20,901 bases of DNA, taken from assembly GCA_003242205.1 (NCBI GenBank), contig QGUR01000037.1, forward strand, positions 1 through 20,901, given 5' to 3'. Below are positions 7,417 to 14,661 of the stretch, one piece after another. The notes under the pieces were generated by a model that ran no database searches, had not been told where the DNA came from, and saw only the letters and a program-made list of their open reading frames with translations. Within the stretch, counting starts at the first letter, position 1. Each line of letters starts with the position of its first letter. The stretch comes from Chloroflexota bacterium. GTDB taxonomy: Bacteria; Chloroflexota; Anaerolineae; Aggregatilineales; Phototrophicaceae. Both the position numbers and the translations under genes were made by a program.

Positions 7417-8619
7417 ATGGTTCGCACTCGCTATTGGCTGGTACTGTCCGTGATCGCATTCATGCTTTGCCTAGCTGTTCCCGGCTTGGCACAGGACGAA
7501 GAGTTTGTGTTCGGTGTCATTCTCGTCGGGCCGCAGAACGACCGTGGCTGGAGCCAGTCGCATTACGAAGCGGCGGAATATGTCGAGGCCAACTGGCCCG
7601 GAGCGCGCAAGGTGGTCTTTGAAAGCCTGAACCCCGCCGATGCGCCGGAAACCACCCTGCTGGATGTGGCTACGGAAATGGTGTCCGAAGGCGCGCGCGT
7701 AATCTTTACCACCTCAGATTCCTTTGAAGAAGATACCGATACGGTGGCTGCCGCATTTCCGGATGTGGTGTTTGTCAACATCACCGGCAGCAACGCGCTG
7801 GATGAGGACGTGCCGCCGAATGTCGGCAATTTCAACGGTCAGATGGAAGCGCCGCGCGCGCTGGCAGGTTGCGCCGCCGCGCTGACGTCTGAAACCGGCA
7901 AGATCGGTTATCTGGGCGCGCTGATTAACCCGGAGACGCGCCGGCTTGCGTCGGCCTCCTATCTGGGCGCGCGTTATTGCTGGGAAAACTATCGTGGGGA
8001 AGACCCTGACAGCCTTGAATTCACCGTGACGTGGATCGGTTTCTGGTTCCATATTCCGGGCGTGACGCTCGACCCGACCGAAGTTGCCAATTCTTTCTTT
8101 GACAACGGCGCGGATGTCATCATTTCCGGAATTGACACCAGCGAGGCGATTGTCGTCGCCGGGCAGCGACAGCGTCAGGGTGAACGTGTGTTTGCCATCC
8201 CCTATGGCAACCGCAACGGCTGTGAAGAAGCGCCGGAAGCCTGCATCGGCGTGGCTTACTACAACTGGGGACCGGCCTATCTGGATACAATTGAAGCCGT
8301 GGCTAACGGCGTGTGGGAGTCCGGTTGGGAATGGCTTCCGCCGGTTTGGGATGACCTCGAGGCGAACGAAAGCTCGATTATTGGCTACGCCGACAGCGAG
8401 GGCCTGCCGGAAGAGGTAAAGCCACAGCTTGATGCCTTCTATGAGGAAATGGTCGCGTATTCGACTGATCCGGCCAATGAAGGTACGATCTTTCTGTGGC
8501 GTGGCCCATTGAATCTGCAGGATGGGACTGAGCTTGCCGCGGAGGGAGAGCCGGTTGACTTGCTCGATATCTGGTTCCTGCCGCAGTTGCTGGAAGGTAT
8601 GGTGGGCGCGAGTCAGTAG
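7417..8619 (+). CDS. BMP/Med-family ABC transporter substrate-binding protein 2
   Basis: The protein has 400 residues from the ATG chosen because of the ribosome-binding site at 7405-7410. A signal peptide (MVRTRYWLVLSVIAFMLCLA) ends near GLA at residue 25. The mature protein matches the upstream paralogue almost end to end: VGPQNDRGWSQSHY, ESLNPADAPETTLLDVATEM, FTVTWIGFWFHIPGVTLDP, GPLNLQDGTELA and the closing DIWFLPQLLEGMVG. Four cysteines are shared with the paralogue, two of them in a short excursion (CEEAPEAC here). It is predicted to bind a nucleoside-like or related ligand outside the membrane and hand it to the permeases at 11300-13409. Two diverged binding proteins for one transporter suggest a broadened or switched ligand range; that is inference. 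Confidence 0.92.
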   Translation: MVRTRYWLVLSVIAFMLCLAVPGLAQDEEFVFGVILVGPQNDRGWSQSHYEAAEYVEANWPGARKVVFESLNPADAPETTLLDVATEMVSEGARVIFTTSDSFEEDTDTVAAAFPDVVFVNITGSNALDEDVPPNVGNFNGQMEAPRALAGCAAALTSETGKIGYLGALINPETRRLASASYLGARYCWENYRGEDPDSLEFTVTWIGFWFHIPGVTLDPTEVANSFFDNGADVIISGIDTSEAIVVAGQRQRQGERVFAIPYGNRNGCEEAPEACIGVAYYNWGPAYLDTIEAVANGVWESGWEWLPPVWDDLEANESSIIGYADSEGLPEEVKPQLDAFYEEMVAYSTDPANEGTIFLWRGPLNLQDGTELAAEGEPVDLLDIWFLPQLLEGMVGASQ

Positions 8620-8648
8620 TCGCCCCAACAACAGTCTGGCGAAGTTTA

Positions 8649-8680
8649 GGGGCGTTTTGCCGACGCCCCACTTTTGTTTT
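8649..8680 (+). terminator. Intrinsic terminator/attenuator just before the Rieske gene
   Basis: GGGGCGT (8649-8655) pairs with ACGCCCC (8663-8669) across a 7-base loop and is followed by ACTTTTGTTTT. This is a good rho-independent terminator for the second substrate-binding gene. Its T-run ends 11 bases before the Rieske start codon and 2 bases before the Rieske ribosome-binding site, so it will also limit or gate Rieske expression. Confidence 0.7.
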
Positions 8681-8691
8681 CCGAGGTGAGG

Positions 8692-9660
8692 ATGATTCAG
8701 GATAACGTTTTGCTGAATGACTGGCATGTCGTAGCCTGGTCGCGCGATGTCCGTGAAAACGAACCGTATGCCGCCCGGCTGCTCGGCGAAGACATCGTAT
8801 TGTGGCGCACCGGCGACCGGATCATGGCGTGGCAGGACCTGTGTCTGCACCGGGGAACGCGGCTGTCGATGGGGCGAATCGACGGCGAAACCATCATCTG
8901 TCCTTATCATGGCTGGGTCTACAACACCGATGGGCAATGCGTGAAGATTCCGGCGCATCCCGATCAGAAGCCGCCGACGAAGGCGCGCGTCCGCTGTTAC
9001 AATGCGGTCGAACGCTATGGCGCTGTCTGGGTGTGTATGGGCCAGCCATCTCAGGACGTTCCCCTGCTGCGTGAAGCATCTGATCCGGATTTTCGCATCG
9101 TGCCATGCGGCCCCTACCACATTCGCGCCAGCGGCCCGCGCGCAATCGAGAATTTCCTCGATGTCGCGCATTTCCCGTTCGTCCACGAAGGGCTGCTGGG
9201 GGATCAGGAGCACACTGAAATCAGCGATTTCGAAGCTGTGACCGATGAGAACGGCGTAACCGCCGAGAATATCCGCGTCTGGCAGCCGAATCCGGATGGC
9301 ACGGGGCGGGGCGCAGAGGTTACGTATACCTACCGGGTGCTGCGACCGCTGACCGCTTACTTCGAAAAGACGACCGCCGGCCCGCGCTTCTCGATCCTTT
9401 TCAATGTGACGCCGGTTGAGGAAGTGTATTCCATCGGCTGGATGTGGGTTTGCATGAACTATGCCCACGACATGCCCGAGGAAGAGGTTCGCGGTTTTCA
9501 GGATCGTGTGTTTTCGCAGGACCTGCCGATTGTCGAATCGCAGCGGCCTGAGATGTTGCCGCTCGACCTGCAGGCCGAGTTGCACCTGCGCTCCGACCGC
9601 ACGGCCATCGCGTACCGGCGCTGGCTGAACGAACTTGGCCTGTCATTCGGAACTGCGTGA
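8692..9660 (+). CDS. Rieske [2Fe-2S] non-heme iron oxygenase, alpha-subunit type
   Basis: The protein has 322 residues. The ATG directly follows GAGGTGAGG (8683-8691); an in-frame TTG at 8674 lies inside the upstream terminator and is rejected. The N-terminal Rieske domain shows C51-x-H53 (CLHRG) and C70-x2-H73 (CPYHGW), the cluster ligands. The C-terminal domain has D157-x2-H160-x4-H165 (DVAHFPFVH), the mononuclear-iron histidines plus bridging Asp, and D277 in SQDLPIVESQ as the probable third iron ligand. This is the layout of single-type alpha subunits such as vanillate O-demethylase and methylxanthine N-demethylases, which hydroxylate or demethylate small molecules using electrons from a separate reductase. 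No reductase or ferredoxin gene is in the window. Its position between binding proteins and ATPase/permeases of a nucleoside-type importer suggests it acts on the imported compound. Substrate unproven. Confidence 0.92.
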   Translation: MIQDNVLLNDWHVVAWSRDVRENEPYAARLLGEDIVLWRTGDRIMAWQDLCLHRGTRLSMGRIDGETIICPYHGWVYNTDGQCVKIPAHPDQKPPTKARVRCYNAVERYGAVWVCMGQPSQDVPLLREASDPDFRIVPCGPYHIRASGPRAIENFLDVAHFPFVHEGLLGDQEHTEISDFEAVTDENGVTAENIRVWQPNPDGTGRGAEVTYTYRVLRPLTAYFEKTTAGPRFSILFNVTPVEEVYSIGWMWVCMNYAHDMPEEEVRGFQDRVFSQDLPIVESQRPEMLPLDLQAELHLRSDRTAIAYRRWLNELGLSFGTA

Positions 9661-9690
9661 AATGCTATGGTGACGAGGCCGGGGGTGGGG

Positions 9691-9696
9691 TACACT
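9691..9696 (+). promoter_or_regulatory. Weak candidate -10 box before the ABC ATPase gene
   Basis: TACACT lies in the 164-base gap between the Rieske and ATPase genes, about 130 bases before the ATG. The same hexamer precedes the second substrate-binding gene. No good -35 is present. The gap holds no other recognisable structure. Confidence 0.25.
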
Positions 9697-9824
9697 AAAA
9701 GCGGTTATTTCCGTGCCCGCGCGCGACGGGGATCGCACCGCCGCTCAGAAAAGGAAAGACAGCAACAGAGTGTGTGATGCTCGTATTCCGCTCCCGGTCA
9801 GGCAAGCGATCGTGAACGTCCCCG

Positions 9825-11303
9825 ATGCAGATTGAACTCAGACATATCCACAAGCGTTTTGGCCCGGTTCATGCGAACAATGATATCGACGTAACTTTTC
9901 AGGGCGGCAGGATTATTGGCGTGCTCGGCGAAAATGGCGCCGGCAAATCCACGTTGATGAAAATCCTCGCCGGTTACCAGCCTGCGGATAGCGGCGATAT
10001 CATCATTGATGGCAGGGTGGCCGATTATCGCGGTCCTCAGGCAGCCATCCATTACGGCATCGGCATGTTGCAGCAGGATCCGCTCGATGTGCCGGCCTTT
10101 ACGGTGCTCGAAAACTTCATCTTCGGCTCGCGTATGCGCCATACCGAAGCCCGCGCGCGCCTGCGCGAGATCAGCCAGCGCTTCGGCTTTTCCCTCGATC
10201 CGGATATGCCGGTTTCCCAGCTTTCCATTGCGCAACGGCAGCAGCTTGAGATTGTTCGCCTGCTGGCGCTGAACGTGCGCGCGTTGATTCTGGATGAGCC
10301 AACCACAGGGATTTCAGCCGAACAGAAGGCCCTGCTTTTCGACACGCTGCGCTCGCTTGCCCGCAACGACGGCATGACGGTGCTGCTGGTGTCGCACAAG
10401 CTGGAAGACGTCATCGCGCTGTGCGATGAGGTCGTGGTGCTGCGCGCAGGCCGGCTGACCGGCAGAGGGGAAATGCCGTTGACGACGCAGGAGTTGGTTC
10501 GCCTGATGTTCGGCCAGTCATTTGCCATGCAGGAGCGGCCTGCGGCGCATCTGGGCGACGTCATCCTGCGGCTAGAGGGCGTCCATCTGCGCGACAAACG
10601 GCTGTCGATTGAGCATCTGAATCTGGCAGTTCGGGCGGGTGAGGTCATCGGTCTGGCAGGGCTTGACGGTTCCGGGCAAGGGCTGGCGATGCGCGCCTGC
10701 GTCGGGCTGGTCAAGCCGGTTGCCGGGCGGGTTTTCGTCGGCAACAGTGATATGACGGGCAAGCCGTACCGGGCGTTTCTACGTCGCGGGGTGGCCTTCA
10801 GCGCTGCGGGCCGGCTTGAGGAAGGGCTGGTAGCCGGGCTTTCGCTGACCGAGCATGTCGCGCTGGCGAACGAACGCGACATGCTGGTGAACTGGGATCG
10901 CGCCCGCCGCCAGACCGCCAGCCAGCTTGCCGCCTATAACGTGCGCGGGCGTCCCGACGACCTGATTGAGCAGCTTTCCGGAGGCAACCAGCAGCGCCTG
11001 TTGATGGCCCTCATGCCGGAACAACCGCTGGTGATGGTGCTGGAGCAGCCCACACGCGGTCTGGATGTCGACTCGGCAGCCTGGATCTGGCGGCAGCTTC
11101 TGGCCCGGCGCGAGGGTGGAACGGCGATTGTGTTCTCGTCCGATGATCTTGATGAACTGGTGGCGTACAGCGATCGCATTCTGGTTTTTTACGCCGGGCA
11201 GATTTTCGAAATCCCCGACGCTTCGGCGACGACGATAGACCAGTTGGGGCATCTGATCGGCGGTGAGTTTGAGATGGCCACGATTGGAAAGCGTCTGACA
11301 TGA
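9825..11303 (+). CDS. Double-domain ABC transporter ATPase, sugar/nucleoside (RbsA/YufO) type
   Basis: The 492-residue protein fuses two nucleotide-binding domains. The first has Walker A GENGAGKS (35-42), a Q-loop near 83-84, an off-consensus signature LSIAQ (133-137), Walker B LILDE (154-158) and H-loop H191. The second (about 248-492) has no usable Walker A (GLDGSGQG at 279-286 lacks Lys-Ser/Thr) but a perfect LSGGNQQ signature (384-390) followed by VLEQPTRGLD. This asymmetry is normal for importers of ribose, galactose and nucleosides, with one competent ATP site. It powers the two permeases that follow, the first of which overlaps its stop codon by 4 bases (ATGA). The ATG is the first start after an in-frame stop at 9813-9815. 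No strong ribosome-binding site is seen. Confidence 0.93.
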   Translation: MQIELRHIHKRFGPVHANNDIDVTFQGGRIIGVLGENGAGKSTLMKILAGYQPADSGDIIIDGRVADYRGPQAAIHYGIGMLQQDPLDVPAFTVLENFIFGSRMRHTEARARLREISQRFGFSLDPDMPVSQLSIAQRQQLEIVRLLALNVRALILDEPTTGISAEQKALLFDTLRSLARNDGMTVLLVSHKLEDVIALCDEVVVLRAGRLTGRGEMPLTTQELVRLMFGQSFAMQERPAAHLGDVILRLEGVHLRDKRLSIEHLNLAVRAGEVIGLAGLDGSGQGLAMRACVGLVKPVAGRVFVGNSDMTGKPYRAFLRRGVAFSAAGRLEEGLVAGLSLTEHVALANERDMLVNWDRARRQTASQLAAYNVRGRPDDLIEQLSGGNQQRLLMALMPEQPLVMVLEQPTRGLDVDSAAWIWRQLLARREGGTAIVFSSDDLDELVAYSDRILVFYAGQIFEIPDASATTIDQLGHLIGGEFEMATIGKRLT

Positions 11304-12415
11304 CCAAGCAATCCACGCCCATGCAAGTCGCCCTGACGCTGCTGCCTATCGTCGCGTCACTAGTGATCACGTCGGCACTGATTATGCTGGTTGGGCGTGA
11401 TCCTATCGCCGTCTACGAGCGCATTCTGGAGGGCGCATTTCGCAATACCAACGCGCTGGCCAGCGTGTTCAACTTTTGGATTCCGCTGACCTTGGCCAGC
11501 CTCGGCCTGGTGATTACGTTCCGCGCCGGCCTCTGGAATATCGGCGTGGAAGGCCAGATGATGTTCGGCGCGCTGTTCGCAAGCTGGGCGGCCCAGTACG
11601 TCGTGCTGCCCGCGCCCGTTCTGGTGAGCTTCGAGATCGTGCTTGCCATGATCGGCGGGGCGCTGTGGGCGGCGCTGGCGGGCGTTCTCAAGACGCGTCT
11701 GGGCGTCCATGAGATTTTCGGCGGTGTGGCGCTCAATTCGATTGCCAGTGTCATCACCATCTATCTGATTTCAGGTCCGTGGCAGCCGCCGGAAGGCGGC
11801 AGCGCGCAATCGACAGCGCCGTTCCCGGCGGATTCGCTGCTTCCGTCCATCTCGCCGGAGTTTCCGGTGAGCTTGCTGGCGCTGATCATCACAGTAGTTG
11901 CCATTGCCGGCGTGTTTTTCGCGCTGCGCGGCACGCGCTGGGGCCTTGAACTGAAGGCGACCGGCAGAAACCCTCGCTCGGCGCTGCTGCTCGGCGTTCC
12001 GACCGAAAGTAACGTGCTCAGCGCGATGATGGCGTGCGGCGCGCTGGCCGGAATCGCCGGCGCTTACCGGGTGCTGTTCACCTATGCCAGCCTGCGACCG
12101 CTGGTGTCGGGCAATATCGGCTTTCTGGCGCTGCTGGTCGTGCTGCTGGTGTCGATGCGCCCCTTGCTTGCGCCGCTGGTGACGTTTATGGTCGCCGCTC
12201 TGTTCGTCGGCAGCACGCGGCTGAAGGTTGCCATGCAGCTTGACCAGTCACTCGCTGGCGTGCTGCAGGGTTTGATCGTGCTGATGGTGCTGCTCTCGAA
12301 CGGGCTGCGCGAGCGCTGGCGCGAACGCCGCCGGTTCAGAGAGCCGGAGGCGGCTGCTGTTTCCGATTATCAGCCGGTGACGCCGGTCACGACCGAGGCC
12401 ACGACTTATGAATGA
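11300..12415 (+). CDS. ABC transporter permease 1, BMP/nucleoside type (COG4603-like)
   Basis: The 371-residue integral membrane protein starts inside the ATPase stop (ATGA overlap) and is thus translationally coupled. It has one N-terminal hydrophobic segment (about 9-30) and then a series of membrane spans. GLWNIGVEGQMM (about 78-88) is the characteristic loop of this permease family, and ELKATGRNPRSALLLGV is the cytoplasmic loop that contacts the ATPase. The tail after the last span is hydrophilic (RERWRERRRFREPE). It pairs with the next gene as a heterodimer to form the channel for the ligand delivered by the substrate-binding proteins at 5879-8619. Family assignment is firm; substrate is inferred from family and context. 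Confidence 0.92.
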   Translation: MTKQSTPMQVALTLLPIVASLVITSALIMLVGRDPIAVYERILEGAFRNTNALASVFNFWIPLTLASLGLVITFRAGLWNIGVEGQMMFGALFASWAAQYVVLPAPVLVSFEIVLAMIGGALWAALAGVLKTRLGVHEIFGGVALNSIASVITIYLISGPWQPPEGGSAQSTAPFPADSLLPSISPEFPVSLLALIITVVAIAGVFFALRGTRWGLELKATGRNPRSALLLGVPTESNVLSAMMACGALAGIAGAYRVLFTYASLRPLVSGNIGFLALLVVLLVSMRPLLAPLVTFMVAALFVGSTRLKVAMQLDQSLAGVLQGLIVLMVLLSNGLRERWRERRRFREPEAAAVSDYQPVTPVTTEATTYE

Positions 12416-13409
12416 GCCATTCCTGTTAATTCTCGGCAGCATTGTCTCGAACGCGACGCCGCTTGTGATCGCCAGCATCGGCGAAACGATTACCGAGCGC
12501 GCGGGCGTGGTCAACCTGTCGCTTGACGGTAGCATTATGCTATCGGCTATGGCCGGTTTTGTGGCTGCGTATGCCGCGGCAAACGGCGGCAGCCCAACCG
12601 AGTTAAGCCTTCTGATCGGCGTGCTGGTGGCGATGGCGGCGGGCGCGCTGGTCGCTCTGATCGTCGCCGTTGGCGGCATCGCGCTGCGCCGCGATCAGGT
12701 GGCGGTTGGCTTCGTGTTGACGCTGCTAACAGCCGATCTGGCGCAGTTTCTGGGGCAGAGTTATACCCGCATCCCCGGTCCGACGGTCGGCCAGTGGGTG
12801 CTGCCGGTGCTTGGCGATCTTCCGGTCGTGGGGCCGGTGCTTTTTCGCCACAACATCTTCGTCTATATCAGCTTCGTACTGATTTTCGCCTGTTGGTTCT
12901 GGCTTTTCCGCACCCGTAGCGGGCTGGCGCTTCGCGCGGTGGGCGAGCGGCCCGAAGCGGCGTTCGCGCGTGGCGTGGATGTCAACCGTCTGCGCTATGT
13001 CTATACAGTGCTGGGCGGGGCGCTGGTCGGGCTGGCAGGGGCGGCCTATTCGCTCGGCATCAAGCCGGGCTGGGCAACGCCGCCGCCGATGCGTGGCGAT
13101 GGCTGGATTGCGCTGGCGATTGTCATTTTCGGCGGTTGGCATCCGTTCCGCGTCGTGCTTGGCGCATACCTGTTTGCCGCTCTGCGCGCTGTTTCCACGG
13201 CCATCCAGCGCACGCCGGACATTCAGATTTCACCTGTATTGCTCAACCTGCTGCCATGGATACTCATGATCGCCACGCTGGTCGCCGTGAGCAGCGGGGC
13301 CATCGAACGCCTGATGCGCCTGCTACCGGGTTCGTTCCAGAGATGGACGCGCAATGTCCTGCGCTCCGATCCTCCGGCAGCGCTGGGCACGCGCTTCGAC
13401 GCCGGATAG
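12408..13409 (+). CDS. ABC transporter permease 2, BMP/nucleoside type (COG1079-like)
   Basis: The 333-residue membrane protein overlaps the previous gene by 8 bases. ITERAGVVNLSLDGSIML (about 28-45) is the family loop near the N-terminus; the usual Glu-Gly is Asp-Gly here, a conservative change. LRAVGERPEAAFARGVDV is the ATPase-coupling loop, followed by GGALVGLAGAAYSLG and further spans. The C-terminus is short and basic (RWTRNVLRSDPPAA). It completes the set of two permeases, one ATPase and extracellular binding proteins needed for import. Confidence 0.92.
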   Translation: MNEPFLLILGSIVSNATPLVIASIGETITERAGVVNLSLDGSIMLSAMAGFVAAYAAANGGSPTELSLLIGVLVAMAAGALVALIVAVGGIALRRDQVAVGFVLTLLTADLAQFLGQSYTRIPGPTVGQWVLPVLGDLPVVGPVLFRHNIFVYISFVLIFACWFWLFRTRSGLALRAVGERPEAAFARGVDVNRLRYVYTVLGGALVGLAGAAYSLGIKPGWATPPPMRGDGWIALAIVIFGGWHPFRVVLGAYLFAALRAVSTAIQRTPDIQISPVLLNLLPWILMIATLVAVSSGAIERLMRLLPGSFQRWTRNVLRSDPPAALGTRFDAG

Positions 13410-13419
13410 GTGTTGTGCT

Positions 13420-13701
13420 GTGGCCGAGGAGAAACGTCAATTACACGCCATCGTTCATGGACGCGTGCAGGGCGTTAGCTTTCGCTATTACACGCTGCTC
13501 CGGGCGCAGGAACTGGGGCTGGTCGGCTGGGTTCGCAACCTGCCGGACCGCACGGTTGAAGTGCTGGCGGAAGGGCCGCGTCCAGCCCTCGATCAACTGG
13601 TTTCGTTTCTATGGTCAGGCCCGCCGGCGGCGCGGGTTACCGATGTTCAGGTGACGTGGCACGCTCCAAGCGGTCAATTCGAGAGATTTGAAATTCGGTG
13701 A
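13420..13701 (+). CDS. acyP: Acylphosphatase
   Basis: From the GTG at 13420 the protein has 93 residues, the standard length of this family. An upstream in-frame ATG would overlap permease 2 and add a tail unlike the family. AGG at 13408-13410 lies a suitable distance upstream. The signature GRVQGVSFRYYT carries the phosphate-binding catalytic Arg (R22), and GLVGWVRNLPDRTVEV carries the catalytic Asn (N40). It hydrolyses acyl-phosphates such as carbamoyl- or acetyl-phosphate in the cytoplasm. It follows permease 2 by 10 bases and is probably in the same transcript, though its housekeeping role need not relate to transport. Confidence 0.93.
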   Translation: MAEEKRQLHAIVHGRVQGVSFRYYTLLRAQELGLVGWVRNLPDRTVEVLAEGPRPALDQLVSFLWSGPPAARVTDVQVTWHAPSGQFERFEIR

Positions 13702-13802
13702 CGCTCCGCAGCTGCGAAAGCGGCGCGGCTTCCTCGCGTGCTAATGCCCTTTGGGTAGCGCCAAGTTGCTTTGCAGCAGGGTAGCCGCAGGTTTGCAGGC
13801 GG

Positions 13803-13831
13803 TTGACTTTGACCGGTCGCTCTCATAGGAT
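13803..13831 (+). promoter_or_regulatory. Candidate sigma-70 promoter reading toward the sigma-factor gene
   Basis: TTGACT (13803-13808), a 17-base spacer and TAGGAT (13826-13831) make a good -35/-10 pair. Nothing else codes on the plus strand before the sigma factor at 14005, so a transcript from here would have a leader of about 165 bases containing the complement of the whole tRNA-Leu gene. Confidence 0.45.
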
Positions 13832-13852
13832 TGTGACAGACCGAGTTACCGG

Positions 13853-13882
13853 AAATAAAAACAACCAGGCCTATGCCTGGTT
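13853..13882 (-). terminator. Intrinsic terminator of the tRNA-Leu gene
   Basis: An 8-bp stem (13863-13870 with 13875-13882) and a 4-base loop lie directly after the tRNA on the minus strand and are followed there by TGTTTTTATTT. Shape and position fit a rho-independent terminator. Confidence 0.75.
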
Positions 13883-13888
13883 TCAATA

Positions 13889-13973
13889 TGCCAGCGGTGG
13901 GAGTCGAACCCACACGCCCCCGAGGGGCACGCGATTTTGAGTCGCGGGCGTCTGCCAATTCCGCCACGCTGGC
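13889..13973 (-). tRNA. tRNA-Leu (anticodon CAA)
   Basis: Read on the minus strand the gene starts GCCAGCG and ends CGCTGGC plus discriminator A, giving a perfect 7-bp acceptor stem. The anticodon stem CGCGA/TCGCG encloses the loop CTCAAAA, so the anticodon is CAA, reading UUG. A long variable arm (GCCCC-TC-GGGGGC) marks a class II leucine tRNA. The T arm GTGGG-TTCGACT-CCCAC is intact. CCA is not encoded and must be added. It has its own promoter and terminator and lies opposite the sigma-factor leader. Confidence 0.95.
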
Positions 13974-13982
13974 GTTCCCTTT

Positions 13983-14011
13983 ATCTTACCATAGCTGGCG
14001 ACGGATGCAAA
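13983..14011 (-). promoter_or_regulatory. Promoter of the tRNA-Leu gene
   Basis: On the minus strand TTTGCA (14011-14006), a 17-base spacer and TAAGAT (13988-13983), preceded by TGG as an extended -10, place the transcription start just a few bases before the tRNA. The -35 box overlaps the start codon of the divergent sigma-factor gene. Confidence 0.55.
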
Positions 14012-14634
14012 GCGTCTACTTACCCGAAGACCAATTGCACGACGAGGCCGCGCTGATTGAGGTCGCGCGACGCGGCGATCTGTCCGCGTTTAACGCGCTG
14101 GTTCTGCGTTACCAGAACATTGTCTATACGGTCGCCTATCGCATCATGGGCGACCAGCAAAGCGCGTCCGACGCCACGCAGGAGGCGTTCATTTCGGCGT
14201 TCCGTCGTCTGAGTACGTTTCGCGGCGGCAGTTTTCGCTCCTGGCTCCTGCGAATTACCGCTAATGCCTGTTATGACGAACTGAGACGGCTGAAGCGCAG
14301 GCCAGCGACTTCGCTGGAAGAGTTGCCGAGCGCCGAGTCGGATGATGGTCCGTCGCTGCCCGACGATACCGATACGCCGGAAGAGGTCATCGAACAGAGC
14401 GAACTGCGGAACGCGATCCAGCAGTGTATTCAGGCGCTTGGCGAGGATCAGCGCACGGTGATGGTGCTTAGCGACGTCGACGGGCTGAGCTACCAGGAGA
14501 TTGCTGACGTGACCGGCGCCAACCTTGGGACCATCAAATCGCGGCTGAGCCGCGCGCGCGCCGCCGTGCGCGATTGTCTGCAGGCTGTACAGGAACTTTT
14601 ACCTTCGGCTTATCGTCTTATGGATAATGAGTAA
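14005..14634 (+). CDS. ECF (group IV) RNA polymerase sigma factor
   Basis: From the ATG at 14005 the protein has 209 residues (MQSVYLPEDQLHDEAALIEV). The frame stays open upstream across the tRNA, but that extension is tRNA-complement sequence and is rejected. Region 2 (about 30-98) has RYQNIVYTVAYRIMGD, DATQEAFISAFRRL and SFRSWLLRITANACYDELRR, which bind core enzyme and melt the -10. Region 4 (about 138-192) has DVDGLSYQEIADVTG and LGTIKSRLSRARAAVRDCL, the helix-turn-helix for the -35. Regions 1.1 and 3 are absent, as expected for ECF factors, and the linker is acidic. The next gene is a membrane protein with an anti-sigma-like N-terminus, so it probably reports an extracytoplasmic signal. 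Regulon unknown. The ribosome-binding site is weak. Confidence 0.93.
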   Translation: MQSVYLPEDQLHDEAALIEVARRGDLSAFNALVLRYQNIVYTVAYRIMGDQQSASDATQEAFISAFRRLSTFRGGSFRSWLLRITANACYDELRRLKRRPATSLEELPSAESDDGPSLPDDTDTPEEVIEQSELRNAIQQCIQALGEDQRTVMVLSDVDGLSYQEIADVTGANLGTIKSRLSRARAAVRDCLQAVQELLPSAYRLMDNE

Positions 14635-14661
14635 CTGTGTAATTGGTATTTCGGGAACTGC

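Noticed and set aside
7714..9585. Minus-strand open frame of 623 codons, and one of 395 codons at 5945-7132
   Set aside because: They span or mirror the substrate-binding and Rieske genes, which have clear family motifs on the plus strand. No ribosome-binding site or recognisable domain in the antisense frames.
9774..9815. Possible short leader peptide before the ATPase gene
   Set aside because: A 12-13 codon frame ends 9 bases before the ATPase start, but the only AAGGA is more than 20 bases away and the peptide shows no attenuation-type codon run.
10650..11130. Loss of the second ATP-binding site in the double-domain ATPase as a defect
   Set aside because: A degenerate second Walker A with intact LSGGNQQ is the normal state for this transporter family.
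13873..14004. N-terminal extension of the sigma factor by 44 codons
   Set aside because: The extension is the complement of the tRNA-Leu gene and terminator loop and has no family similarity; the ATG at 14005 gives a normal ECF length.
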